Source: JBBIRM01 sp037441765 (GTDB taxonomy: Bacteria > Desulfobacterota > BSN033 > UBA1163). From it: a stretch of 20,444 nucleotides of DNA. Under the pieces are notes generated by a model that was not told the origin of the DNA, did no database searches, and worked only from the letters and a program-made list of their open reading frames with translations. Positions 7,618 through 16,282 of the stretch are shown here, piece by piece; position 1 is the first letter of the stretch; every line of letters starts with the position of its first letter. Position numbers and translations under genes: made by a program. Location: NCBI GenBank assembly GCA_037441765.1, contig JBBIRM010000036.1:1-20444 (forward strand), written 5' to 3'.

Positions 7618-7693
7618 TGGTGGAGCTGATGGGGATCGAACCCACGACCTCATGAATGCCATTCATGCGCTCTCCCAGCTGAGCTACAGCCCC
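7618..7693 (-). tRNA. tRNA-Ala (anticodon GGC)
   Basis: Read on the minus strand this gives a complete 76-base cloverleaf with an encoded CCA end (7618-7620). The acceptor stem GGGGCTG pairs with CAGCTCC and contains the G3-U70 wobble that identifies alanine tRNAs. The anticodon stem CATGA/TCATG holds the loop ATGGCAT, anticodon GGC, which reads GCC and GCU codons. The D arm (GTAGCTCAGCTGGGAGAGC) and T arm (GTGGGTTCGATCCCCAT) are standard. A T6 run lies about 7 bases past the CCA on the transcribed strand (CCTTTTTTCTT) and may help end the transcript. Confidence 0.98.
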
Positions 7694-7707
7694 ACCAATT
7701 AATTTCA

Positions 7708-7735
7708 ATTTTACATAAAAATAAGAGGTTGTCAA
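7708..7735 (-). promoter_or_regulatory. Sigma-70-type promoter of tRNA-Ala
   Basis: On the minus strand the -35 box is a perfect TTGACA (7730-7735). A 16-base spacer separates it from the -10 box TAAAAT (7708-7713). The predicted start point lies about seven bases before the mature tRNA. This is the best promoter in the window and shows that a housekeeping-type sigma factor consensus applies in this genome. Confidence 0.75.
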
Positions 7736-7788
7736 TTTGGTTTAATGAGATTTCAGAAATCTCTTTAATTCTCTTTCAATTTAAGGGT

Positions 7789-7841
7789 AAATTAATTACA
7801 AAAAAGTTGTTTTGTAAATTTAAAAAGTGCAAAATTAATTA
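7789..7841 (+). promoter_or_regulatory. Dyad and flanking direct repeat upstream of the LUD/HdrD gene
   Basis: A perfect dyad TTACAAAA (7796-7803) / TTTTGTAA (7810-7817) with a six-base centre lies 48 bases before the start codon at 7865. It is flanked by a direct repeat AAATTAATTA (7789-7798 and 7832-7841). The layout suits an operator for a dimeric repressor. The AT-rich surroundings reduce the weight of the match, and no regulator gene is nearby. Confidence 0.4.
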
Positions 7842-7864
7842 GATGGGAAGAAAGGAGTAAGTGA

Positions 7865-9898
7865 ATGGGATTGATCCAGAAACACTACGATTCCTTAAGG
7901 AAGAAGATTAAAAAGTCTGAACTGGAGAATCAAAGACGTGCCTTTAGAGAAACCCTATCTCGCCAAAGGCAGAACCTCCCCTATTTTGATGATTTAAAAA
8001 AAGTGAAAGAGAAAGTGAAACAAATTCGATTGGAGTCTTTGGGAAATTGGGACCTCCTCCAGGAGGCCATCAACCGCCTTGAAATGAACCAATTTAAGGT
8101 AATCCAGGTGAGGGATTCGAAAGAGGCGTGCGAAATTTTTCTAAAAGAGATCGGCAATGAGAAACTTGTTGTGAAATCAAAATCGAATATCTCCAAAGAG
8201 ATTGGACTAACCGATTTTCTTAATCAACACGGTATAGAGATCATTGAGACAGATATTGGCGATCGAATCAATCAACTATCCGGTGGACGCTCTTCCCACT
8301 ATACAGGTCCCATTGTTCACCTGACCCGATATGAGGTGGCAGAAATCCTTTCTAAACATTTGAAGAGAGAAATTCCTCCTAATCCGGAAGAGGAGATGAG
8401 GGCAGTCAAAGAAGATATCGAATACTACCTACAAAAAGCCAGGGTGGGGATTACAGGAGCCAATGCCATCTCTGCAAAGGAAGGAGCAGTATTAATCCTT
8501 CACAATGAAGGGAATATTACACGGGTTCGAATGAGAGAAAAACATCTGATCATCACCTCTATTGATAAGGTCTATCCGAATATTCAAGATGCCATGCTCA
8601 TGCTAAAATTAGAGACCTATCTTGCAACAGGCTCTCTCTTTCCATCTTTCATCGACATCGTTGGAGGAAGATCTAAATCCTCAGACGTAGAGAAGATCCC
8701 CTTTTACGGAATGCACGAACCCAAAGAGGTTGTCATTGTCCTTTTGGATAATGGAAGAAGAAAGATCCTGAACGAGAGAAAAGATTTCTCGGACCTCCTC
8801 TATTGCATCGGCTGTGGGAATTGCCTACTTGATTGCCCGACTTATAATACTGTTGGCTCCTCTTTTGGGGCAGATGGGATGCTCGGTGGGAGAGGGGTTG
8901 CCCTTTCCTGTCTTATTCGAGGGATGAGGGCAGGAGTTGAAGATGGACTCTTCCTCTGCACTACGTGTGGTCTTTGTGGAGAAATCTGTCCAGTAGGTAT
9001 CGATGCTGGAAAGAGGCTTAAAGAACTAAGAAGGATTAGTTTAGGGAATGATGAGATCTCTCAGGAACTCGATGAGGTCAAAGAACTTCATAGAACAATC
9101 GATCGCTATGGAACGCCTTACGGGACAATAACAAAGGCAGAATTTTCTTCACCCAAAAAAAGATCGCCTCAAATCCTTTATATAGGCTGTGTTGGAATGA
9201 CAACAGAGAGCGAAACAACCGCAAACTCAATTGAACTCCTTAAGAAATTGGGGATTGACTTCACATTGATCGATGAACTCTGTTGTGAAGCGGTTAAGGA
9301 CTACACAGGCTCAGCCCCTAATCTTGAACGGATCAAGCAGAATATTAAGAAGATCAAGGAGGTCGGAGGTAGAGAAGTCCTCTTTCTCTGCCCAACCTGT
9401 CTAAAAACATTTTTAGAATATGATGAAAAACATTCAACTGGCCTAAGTTTTAATACAATACTATCTTATCTAAATAAGAATTTCATATTTAATCCTTTAG
9501 AATCTAACTCAGAAACAGTCACCTATCACGACCCCTGTCACTTAGGGAGAGGGCTCGGATCTTATGATGAAGTAAGGGAACTTTTAAAAAATCTTGGAAT
9601 CAAATTCGTAGAGATGGAACATCATCGTCAGGACTCCATCTGCTGTGGTGCAGGTGGAGGGATAAGGGCCTTTTATCCAAGGTTTTCAATAGAGATGGCA
9701 AGAAGACGTGTGAAAGAAGCAGAGGAGGCCAAGGCAGATATTCTTTTAACAGATTGCCTCTCCTGCAAGCATAATTTAAAACAAGGGCTTCCCTTTGACA
9801 TAAAGATGAAGGTAATGACCACCCCCGAATTTCTCTTAGAAAAAATAGAGAGCGGGGAAATTCGTTTCTCCTTCAAGAATAAAGATTCAGAGTTCTGA
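7865..9898 (+). CDS. LUD-domain / ferredoxin / CCG-domain fusion (LutB-HdrD-like)
   Basis: A 677-residue cytoplasmic iron-sulfur protein joining parts that are usually separate. Residues ~60-300 form a LUD domain as in LutB/LutC of lactate utilisation (KSKSNISKEIGL at 104-115, GITGANAISAKEGAVLIL at 195-212). Residues 314-324 (C314, C317, C320, C324) and 365-375 (C365, C368, C371, C375) are two [4Fe-4S] ferredoxin motifs. The C-terminal part has two CCG domains as in HdrB/HdrD, GlpC and LutA: CC at 473-474 with Cys509 and Cys512, and Cys558 with CC at 593-594 and Cys631/634. CCG domains of HdrB bind a non-cubane cluster that splits disulfides. A redox role coupling an organic acid or thiol to an electron carrier is likely, the substrate unknown. 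AAAGGAG (7851-7857) sets the start. It appears monocistronic. Its TGA stop lies inside the small repeat at 9894. Confidence 0.88.
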   Translation: MGLIQKHYDSLRKKIKKSELENQRRAFRETLSRQRQNLPYFDDLKKVKEKVKQIRLESLGNWDLLQEAINRLEMNQFKVIQVRDSKEACEIFLKEIGNEKLVVKSKSNISKEIGLTDFLNQHGIEIIETDIGDRINQLSGGRSSHYTGPIVHLTRYEVAEILSKHLKREIPPNPEEEMRAVKEDIEYYLQKARVGITGANAISAKEGAVLILHNEGNITRVRMREKHLIITSIDKVYPNIQDAMLMLKLETYLATGSLFPSFIDIVGGRSKSSDVEKIPFYGMHEPKEVVIVLLDNGRRKILNERKDFSDLLYCIGCGNCLLDCPTYNTVGSSFGADGMLGGRGVALSCLIRGMRAGVEDGLFLCTTCGLCGEICPVGIDAGKRLKELRRISLGNDEISQELDEVKELHRTIDRYGTPYGTITKAEFSSPKKRSPQILYIGCVGMTTESETTANSIELLKKLGIDFTLIDELCCEAVKDYTGSAPNLERIKQNIKKIKEVGGREVLFLCPTCLKTFLEYDEKHSTGLSFNTILSYLNKNFIFNPLESNSETVTYHDPCHLGRGLGSYDEVRELLKNLGIKFVEMEHHRQDSICCGAGGGIRAFYPRFSIEMARRRVKEAEEAKADILLTDCLSCKHNLKQGLPFDIKMKVMTTPEFLLEKIESGEIRFSFKNKDSEF

Positions 9899-9958
9899 AA
9901 AAGTATTTAAAAAAGGATTTTTAGACTACCTCCTCAGTCTTTTAAGGACTTTTTCAGG
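9894..9958. mobile_element. Minimal 65-bp derivative of the TCTGAAAAAGT element
   Basis: CTGAAAAAGT (9895-9904) and ACTTTTTCAG (9948-9957) are perfect 10-base inverted ends. Inside them, the left arm ATTTAAAAAAGGATTTTT matches the B-side arm of the full elements, and the right arm (read inward, CCTTAAAAGACT) matches their A side. The centre is AGACT-ACCTCCTC-AGTCT (9923-9940), a stem-loop containing one GAGGAGGT box. The ~200-bp core is absent. The left end supplies the TGA stop of the gene ending at 9898. It fills the gap between two convergent genes and may affect transcript ends, but without a classic terminator pattern. Confidence 0.8.
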
Positions 9959-9991
9959 GCTTTTAAATGGGTGACCTCTTTTTCTACTACT

Positions 9992-10987
9992 TTAAAGTTT
10001 GATTTCGATGACAGATTTCTCTTTTAATTTGGTGAGATATTGCCTCAGGGCCTTCTCCATCTCCTTTTCCATGTAGTCAACTTTGACCCTCTCCTTAATC
10101 TCTTCAAAGGGAAAGGGCTCTCCTCCCTTCCGATCAAGAAGTTTGATGATGTGAAATCCATGCTCTGTTCGGATGATTCCACTCACTTCTCCCACACGGA
10201 GGCGGAGGGCCTCTTTTTCAAATGCAGGCAAAAGTTCTCCTTTTTTAAAATAACCTAAATCCCCCCGATCCTTACTTGAGGTGTCTTCCGAATAGAGAAG
10301 GGCCATCTCGCCAAAATCTTCTCCCTTCTTAATCTTCTCCAAGACCTTCTCACATTTTTTCTTTATCTTGGAAACCTCTTCAGGTGTGGCCCCTTTTGGG
10401 ATTAGAAAAAGGATATGAGCTGGCCGATAGACCTCTTTACTATAATATCTTTCAAGGTTCTTTTTATAGAACTCCAGAAGTTCTTTGTCCCCAAAATTTG
10501 ACTCCACCTTTATCATCACACTGATAAACCTTGCCCTGAGGATTCGTTTCTCTATCTCTTTTTTAAAGGCCTCAAAGGTTAGCCCATCCCGGGCCAACGC
10601 ATTTTCCAAATCCTCCTGGGTTGCATTGTTCCTTTTTTTAATCTCTTCGATTGCCATCTCCACTTCCTTTGGAGTTGCCTTAAACCCTATCTTCCTTACC
10701 TCCTGGTCGATCAGTCTCTCCTCAATGATCTGATTCAGAATCTTTCGACGCGCCTCATGTAACTTCTCCTTCCTTTCCAGGCGGTCCTCAGTTCGAATCT
10801 CCTCATAAAATGGTTTCATCCACCTCTCCACCTCAGAGAGGGTAATGATCTCTTGATTGACGATGGCCACAATCCGATCAACCACTGCAAGAGTTGAGGA
10901 GGATATGCCCAAAAAGAGGAAAAATATCCAAAAAAAGATAAGGCATCTTCTCCCCTTAAGGGATCGCCCTCTCAGGACTTTAACCAT
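9992..10987 (-). CDS. SurA-like periplasmic foldase with parvulin domain
   Basis: A 331-residue exported protein. The start chosen is Met at 10987, with AAGGAT upstream on the minus strand. A longer reading from 11035 would overlap the upstream gene by 64 bases and bury the signal sequence. A basic stretch (RGRSLKGRR) precedes a hydrophobic segment and a likely signal peptidase I site near TLA-VVDR. Next comes a SurA_N-type chaperone region (VDRIVAIVNQEIITLSEVE), then one PpiC/parvulin domain (AHILF... GDLGYFKKGELLPAFE... GFHIIKLLDR). Enteric SurA has two parvulin domains, so this is the one-domain form. It should assist outer-membrane protein folding. It is the last gene of a three-foldase cluster and overlaps its upstream neighbour by 16 bases. 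Confidence 0.9.
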   Translation of the reverse strand: MVKVLRGRSLKGRRCLIFFWIFFLFLGISSSTLAVVDRIVAIVNQEIITLSEVERWMKPFYEEIRTEDRLERKEKLHEARRKILNQIIEERLIDQEVRKIGFKATPKEVEMAIEEIKKRNNATQEDLENALARDGLTFEAFKKEIEKRILRARFISVMIKVESNFGDKELLEFYKKNLERYYSKEVYRPAHILFLIPKGATPEEVSKIKKKCEKVLEKIKKGEDFGEMALLYSEDTSSKDRGDLGYFKKGELLPAFEKEALRLRVGEVSGIIRTEHGFHIIKLLDRKGGEPFPFEEIKERVKVDYMEKEMEKALRQYLTKLKEKSVIEIKL

Positions 10988-11901
10988 TTCTTGTTGATCC
11001 TTATTTTTGCTCTTCCCTTCAACCCGTTGAGCCACCTCTGAAATTCCTCCTCCCCTCTTTTCTTTCTGAGTTCTTTAACAATGGCTTGCCTGGCCTCCTC
11101 AAAATTTATCTCTCTGGGTTCACTCTTTTCCTCGAGTTTAAAAATGTGATATCCATAGGGACTTTTGATCACCTCACTTATTGCCCCCACCTCCATAGAG
11201 AAGAGAGGGTCAAACTCAGACGGCCTATCTCCCTTGCTAAAATATCCTAAATCTCCTCCCATGACCCTTTCAGGGCCCAATGATTTTTCCCTTGCCAATT
11301 TCTCAAAACTCTCGCCCTTTTTTAGCCGTTTTAAGATCTGAATGGCTTCCTCTCCATCTGCCACCACAATCTGACGGGCCCTAACCCTCTGTGGAATCTG
11401 AAATAAAGAACGATGGGTTTCATAATATTTACGGACCTCAGCCTCCTCAATCTCACCTTGATATCCGATATGGTTTCGGATCATCTTTTCGGCTAAAAGT
11501 TTCTCCTCTAAACGGACTTTCCATTCTTCCAAACTCATTCCCTTAAGTCCCAACTGCTCTCCAAAGGAATTGACTGGGTAGTCCTTTTTAATTTCAGAAA
11601 TCGCCTGGGCTAATTCCTCCTCGGATATTTTTATCCCTGACCGTCGAGCCTCCTGAGCCAGAATTTTTCTTTCAATCATTTGCTCAAGAAAGGCTTTTTT
11701 CAGATCCCCAAGCGCTGGCTTTCCATGTTTTTCGGATTCTAAGATTACATCCTTAAATTCCCTTTGGAACTCTTCCACCGAAATCAGTTCATCATTGACC
11801 TGAGCGATCACATGCTCGGGAAGCCCACTCCAAAAATCGCTACACCCCGAGAGGAGAAGAAAAAGGATGGTCAAAGGGGGAAGGAAAAAGGTTCTCTTCA
11901 T
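10972..11901 (-). CDS. PpiC-type peptidyl-prolyl isomerase lipoprotein
   Basis: A 309-residue predicted lipoprotein. The N-terminus is a short signal peptide ending in a lipobox, LLSG with Cys20, so the mature protein should be lipid-anchored at the periplasmic face of a membrane. A SurA_N-like helical part (VNDELISVEEFQREF onward) is followed by a parvulin domain at about residues 172-265 (RARQIVV, GGDLGYFSKGDRPSEFD, YGYHIFKLEEK). The start ATG overlaps the stop of the upstream gene (ATGA, 4 bases), so translation is coupled. Its role is probably folding or quality control of exported proteins. The residue after the lipid-modified Cys is Ser, not the Asp that causes inner-membrane retention in enterics, but sorting rules in this lineage may differ. 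Confidence 0.9.
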   Translation of the reverse strand: MKRTFFLPPLTILFLLLSGCSDFWSGLPEHVIAQVNDELISVEEFQREFKDVILESEKHGKPALGDLKKAFLEQMIERKILAQEARRSGIKISEEELAQAISEIKKDYPVNSFGEQLGLKGMSLEEWKVRLEEKLLAEKMIRNHIGYQGEIEEAEVRKYYETHRSLFQIPQRVRARQIVVADGEEAIQILKRLKKGESFEKLAREKSLGPERVMGGDLGYFSKGDRPSEFDPLFSMEVGAISEVIKSPYGYHIFKLEEKSEPREINFEEARQAIVKELRKKRGEEEFQRWLNGLKGRAKIRINKKWLKS

Positions 11902-12803
11902 TTTTTCTCTTCGGTGGACTTCTGCTCCTTCTTTCCTTCTTCAGCCCATAACTTTTCGTTAATCACAATCTTTGCTTTGGACTTCACCTCTTTCACATAT
12001 TCAAGATAGGCATCCTGCCTTTTTTTTGTCTGGAGAAAAAATCGGATCTTCTCTTTGACCTCAGAAAGAGGCCTCAGGACGGTTCCAATTTTATCCTCTA
12101 ATCGAAGAATGTGGTAACCATAAGAGGTCTTGATCACTTCACTGATCTCGCCCTTCTCTCTCAATGAGAAAGCAGCCTCTTCAATCGCTGCAAATGCAGG
12201 GGCCAACTGGCCTCTCCGAATGTAGCCCAGGTTTCCTCCATCCTCCCGAAACTGTCCGACATTATATGTTGAGGCTAACTTCTCAAAACTCTCACCATTG
12301 GAGAGTTTTTTTAACACCTCCTTCAGGATGGACTCTGAAGTTACAAAAATCTGACGGATCTTTACCTCTCTGGGTTCAGTGAAACGATTCCTGTTCTCTT
12401 TATAATATTGTTCGATCTCGCTGTCTGTGACATGATCCTTCCCCTTCAGCACCTCTTCAAGAAGGGCATCGATGACCATTGCTCTCTTGAAATCTTCAAC
12501 CTTTGAGAGAATTCTCTTATCCTTATCCACCCCTCTCTTCTTTGCTTCCTGGTGGAGGACTTCCCGTGTAATGACATAGTTTTCAAGGAAATCCCTCTGA
12601 CCTTTTTCGCTGAGGAGCCTCAACTTACCTTCCAGAGGTTGGTTTTCTGACATCTGATGGAACTCTTCGAGGGTGATTGATACATTATTGACCCTCACTA
12701 ACTCATTCTTCCCCAATTTCTTCTCACCAGATTCCCCACAACCCGAGAGGAGAAGGGGGAAGAGAAGGTAAGTAATCATTCTCAAAACACTTTTTTTTAT
12801 CAT
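11898..12803 (-). CDS. PpiC-type peptidyl-prolyl isomerase lipoprotein, first of three
   Basis: A 301-residue predicted lipoprotein with signal peptide and lipobox LLSG-Cys22. It has the same plan as its neighbour: a SurA_N-like region (VNNVSITLEEFHQM), then a parvulin domain (VKIRQIFV, GGNLGYIRRGQLAPAF, YGYHILRLEDK), then a basic, Lys-rich C-terminus. The start is set by GGGAAGGTAGAG just upstream. It begins 72 bases after mfd on the same strand, so cotranscription with mfd is possible. The spacer contains a small perfect hairpin (12819-12824 with 12829-12834, loop of four) immediately before the ribosome binding site. The three foldases are similar in plan and probably arose by duplication, then diverged strongly. 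Confidence 0.9.
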   Translation of the reverse strand: MIKKSVLRMITYLLFPLLLSGCGESGEKKLGKNELVRVNNVSITLEEFHQMSENQPLEGKLRLLSEKGQRDFLENYVITREVLHQEAKKRGVDKDKRILSKVEDFKRAMVIDALLEEVLKGKDHVTDSEIEQYYKENRNRFTEPREVKIRQIFVTSESILKEVLKKLSNGESFEKLASTYNVGQFREDGGNLGYIRRGQLAPAFAAIEEAAFSLREKGEISEVIKTSYGYHILRLEDKIGTVLRPLSEVKEKIRFFLQTKKRQDAYLEYVKEVKSKAKIVINEKLWAEEGKKEQKSTEEKK

Positions 12804-12875
12804 CTCTACCTTCCCTTCCTAAAGTTGTCTTTAGATAAGGAGTTAAGGATAATTCTTTGGAGAAAATGTATCATA

Positions 12876-15800
12876 TCAAGCCATAGCTTGCAATAACTTT
12901 CTGGTCTCCCCAAAGGGGTCTTTCTTCAGGTTTGGCCATCCTTCGACCAATAATTTTGAATCAGGTGTGAATCGATATCTTCCTCTCCCTTGGTTGATTA
13001 GATGGATCACCTTTTGAGGAGAGACAGGAGTGGTCTCATCAAAGGTGAGAACCAACTGAGAAGGGGTCTCTTCAAGCTTCTTGATCCTCAACCTTGTTAG
13101 AAGGAGTTTTACCTTGATGACCTCAAGGAGATGGGTGACCTCGATAGGAAATTTTCCAAATCGGTCAAGTAGCTCCTCCCCGATCCTATCTACTTCCTCT
13201 TCGGAACGGGAAAGGGAGAGCCTGCGGTAGAAACTCAATCGTTCTCCAGTGTCTTCCACATAGGATTCGGGAATGAAAGCAGGAAGGTGGAAATGGATTT
13301 CAGGCGTAATCTCTTCCAACACCTCCTCGCCCTTCAATTCCCTGATCGCCTTCTCCATCATCTGGGTATAGAGCTCGAGGCCTATGGAGGAGATATGTCC
13401 GGATTGGGATGGGCCGAGAAGATTTCCAGCCCCTCGAATTTCGAGATCGTGAAGAGCCAATCTAAACCCGGATCCCAGTTCGCTTAATTCCTGAATGGCT
13501 CGGAATCTCTTCATCGCATCAGGGGATAGGCTAAGTTCACTTGGAATGAGTAGATAGGCATAAGCCTGATGGCTTCCCCTTCCCACGCGGCCTCGAAGTT
13601 GATAGAGATCGGCCAGACCGAACTGTTCGGCATGGTTTATCAGGATGGTGTTGACAGATGGTATATCCAATCCTGATTCGATGATGTTGGTGCATACAAG
13701 TAGATTATATTCCCCTTTGACAAATCGGAGCATTACCTTTTCCAGTTCCCTCTCATTCATTTGACCATGGGCAATGGCCAGAGAGGCCTCTGGAACGAGA
13801 CGTTTCAGGTGGTTGGCCATGGCGTGGATATTCTGAACCCGATGGTGAACAAAGAAGACCTGACCTCCCCGGGCAAATTCCCTCTGGATGGCTTCACGAA
13901 CGAGTTGATCGTCATAACGAACGACAAAGGTTCGAATGGCAAGGCGATTCTCTGGAGCGGTCTGGATGAGGCTTAGGTCTCGAATCCCTGAGATTGCCAT
14001 CTGAAGAGTTCTCGGAATGGGAGTGGCTGTGAGGGTTATCACATCTACCAATTTTCTCATCTGTTTGAGTTTCTCCTTATGAATAACCCCAAACCGATGT
14101 TCTTCATCAATTACCACCAGACCGAGATCTCTGAATTCCACATCCTTCTGGAGAAGCCTATGAGTGCCGATCACAATATCCACCCTTCCCTCTTTCAATC
14201 CTCGAATGATATCCTTCTGCTCTCGAGGGGTCTTAAAACGGCTCAACATTTCAATCACCACAGGATAGGCCCTGAAGCGATTTCGAAAAGTCTGCAGGTG
14301 CTGTTGGGCGAGAATCGTAGTGGGAACTAAGATGGCTACCTGCTTTCCATCCATAACCGCACGGTATGCCGCCCGAAGGGCCACCTCTGTCTTCCCATAC
14401 CCGACATCTCCGCAGATCAGCCGATCCATCGGTTTTGGTTTCCCCATATCCTCCATCACATCTTGAATTGCCCGTGCCTGATCAGGTGTCTCTTCATATT
14501 CGAAAGTGGCCTCAAACTCCTTATAGAATTGATCTAAAGGTGAAAAACTCGTCCCCTGAAAAACCTGCCTTTGAGCATACAGGTCAATCAGTTCTTTGAT
14601 CATCTCTGAGACAGCGGCCTTTGCCCTCTTCTTTGCCCTTTCCCATGAACGACCCCCTAATTTATCCAGTCTGGGAGGTCTTCCATCTCCTCCTATATAG
14701 CGTTGAATGAGATTAAGCCGGTCCACTGGAACATAGAGTTTATCACCTTCGAGGTATTGAATAAGTAGATAGTCGTTTGATACGCCACCGATCTTCAAAT
14801 GGTGTAATCCTTTATAAATACCAACTCCATAATCGAGATGGACGACAAAATCATTCTCCCGAAGTTCACTTCTCGAAGATAGAACCTCCCCTTTTACTGA
14901 AGGACCACTTCGACCCTTCTTTTCACCGAGCCTTCTCCTTTCACCAAAGATCTCCTCTTCGGTAATAATGATCCATTCTTCTTTTAAGTTCTTAAACCCT
15001 TTGGAAAGCGGGCCATATAAGAGATGGATCTCCCCGGGAGATAATTCCATCGGCTCCTCAAACCCTTCCTTTTCTTCCATTAGCACTTTGATCTCGTAAT
15101 GTTTGAGAAGATCCTTCAATCGATCAGCCTGGGCTCGTGTATGGGAAACCATCAAGATCCGAAACCCCTTGGCCTGCCATTCCTTAATTTTTTTCAGAAT
15201 GATTGAAAAAGGAGACCCCTCTGATCGAGGAAGGATAGAGGAGAGAGCAGTTTTCATCTCACTTTTGAGATCTTCATTGCCCTCCATCCCAAATGAAAAG
15301 TGGGGATGGCAATTGGGAGGGGCGATAGGCCCTTCCTCAAAGAAGATAGTTCTGAATCGTCTGAGGGAATTGGATACCTCTTCTACACCAAGATAAATCG
15401 ATTCAGGTGGAGGGACGGTCCTCTTTTTTAGGCTCACTTTTTCATACCTTTCAGTGATTAAACGATAGAAAACTTCTGCTTCTCTCTCTACCTCACCTAC
15501 CTGTTCAACGAAGACCACCCCATCCTCTTTCAGATAATCGAAGATGGATCCAAGGGGTATGTCAGAGGAACTTTTTAAAACATCGCTCGCTGGAAGAAGG
15601 ATGGCATGAGACATCTGGCTTTGAGGAATAGAACGCTGGCTTTCGATTTCAAATCTTCGAATGGAGTCCAATCTATCCCCTATAAATTCCAATCGCAATG
15701 GATCTTCATAGAATGGGGTATAGAGATCGATTATTCCTCCCCTTATGCTGACCTCTCCAACCTCCTCAACCACACTCACCGAATTATATCCATTCTCATG

Positions 15801-16274
15801 TAGGTATTTAACAAGGTGGTCACGGTCCACCTCTTCTCCAGTAGAAAGAGAGAGGACGGATTTTTCCATTTGGGAAGGTGGCATAACCTTCTGCATCAAG
15901 GCCTTGATGGTCGAAAGGATGAGCGCCTTTTCTCCTTTTAAGAGGGTAAAGAGAGCGTTCACCCTTCCCTTCAGAATTTTAGGATGAGGCGGGATTTCAT
16001 CGTAGGGGAGGATTTCCCATTGAGGAAAGAGGAGGCAGAGATGGTCTTCTCTCTTTCTGAAAAACCTAAAGTCATCGAGGAGGCATTCACCTTCCTTGAG
16101 GTGAGGGACAATGATCAAAGAAGGACCCCCACCCTTCGCCATCCAATGGGATAAGAGATAGGCCATGGAAGAAGTGGCAAGACCAGTTAACCCAATTCGC
16201 CTGCCCTTCTTCCAGGCTTCGGACTCAAACCATGTTTCAATGGAAGCAAAATTTTCTTTTTCCTTGTCGTTCAC
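12876..16274 (-). CDS. mfd: Transcription-repair coupling factor Mfd
   Basis: A 1132-residue full-length Mfd, the DNA translocase that removes RNA polymerase stalled at lesions and recruits UvrA. The order of domains is as expected. The N-terminal UvrB-like region spans about 1-350 (IPPHP, RGGIIDLY). The RNA polymerase-interacting CarD-like domain spans about 470-540 (FVVHLDYGVGIYKG). The RecG-like helicase motor follows, with Walker A GDVGYGKT at 622-629, DEEH at 723-726, TATPIPRT at 749-756 and QLRGRVGRG at 892-900. The TRCF C-terminal domain (FHLPAFIPESYV) is present. The start is GTG with an AAGG directly adjacent, too close to serve as a normal Shine-Dalgarno. A TTGACA promoter candidate lies so near that the mRNA may be nearly leaderless. 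The next gene downstream begins a foldase cluster, an order I associate with deltaproteobacterial genomes. Confidence 0.98.
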   Translation of the reverse strand: MNDKEKENFASIETWFESEAWKKGRRIGLTGLATSSMAYLLSHWMAKGGGPSLIIVPHLKEGECLLDDFRFFRKREDHLCLLFPQWEILPYDEIPPHPKILKGRVNALFTLLKGEKALILSTIKALMQKVMPPSQMEKSVLSLSTGEEVDRDHLVKYLHENGYNSVSVVEEVGEVSIRGGIIDLYTPFYEDPLRLEFIGDRLDSIRRFEIESQRSIPQSQMSHAILLPASDVLKSSSDIPLGSIFDYLKEDGVVFVEQVGEVEREAEVFYRLITERYEKVSLKKRTVPPPESIYLGVEEVSNSLRRFRTIFFEEGPIAPPNCHPHFSFGMEGNEDLKSEMKTALSSILPRSEGSPFSIILKKIKEWQAKGFRILMVSHTRAQADRLKDLLKHYEIKVLMEEKEGFEEPMELSPGEIHLLYGPLSKGFKNLKEEWIIITEEEIFGERRRLGEKKGRSGPSVKGEVLSSRSELRENDFVVHLDYGVGIYKGLHHLKIGGVSNDYLLIQYLEGDKLYVPVDRLNLIQRYIGGDGRPPRLDKLGGRSWERAKKRAKAAVSEMIKELIDLYAQRQVFQGTSFSPLDQFYKEFEATFEYEETPDQARAIQDVMEDMGKPKPMDRLICGDVGYGKTEVALRAAYRAVMDGKQVAILVPTTILAQQHLQTFRNRFRAYPVVIEMLSRFKTPREQKDIIRGLKEGRVDIVIGTHRLLQKDVEFRDLGLVVIDEEHRFGVIHKEKLKQMRKLVDVITLTATPIPRTLQMAISGIRDLSLIQTAPENRLAIRTFVVRYDDQLVREAIQREFARGGQVFFVHHRVQNIHAMANHLKRLVPEASLAIAHGQMNERELEKVMLRFVKGEYNLLVCTNIIESGLDIPSVNTILINHAEQFGLADLYQLRGRVGRGSHQAYAYLLIPSELSLSPDAMKRFRAIQELSELGSGFRLALHDLEIRGAGNLLGPSQSGHISSIGLELYTQMMEKAIRELKGEEVLEEITPEIHFHLPAFIPESYVEDTGERLSFYRRLSLSRSEEEVDRIGEELLDRFGKFPIEVTHLLEVIKVKLLLTRLRIKKLEETPSQLVLTFDETTPVSPQKVIHLINQGRGRYRFTPDSKLLVEGWPNLKKDPFGETRKLLQAMA

Positions 16275-16282
16275 CCTTATTT

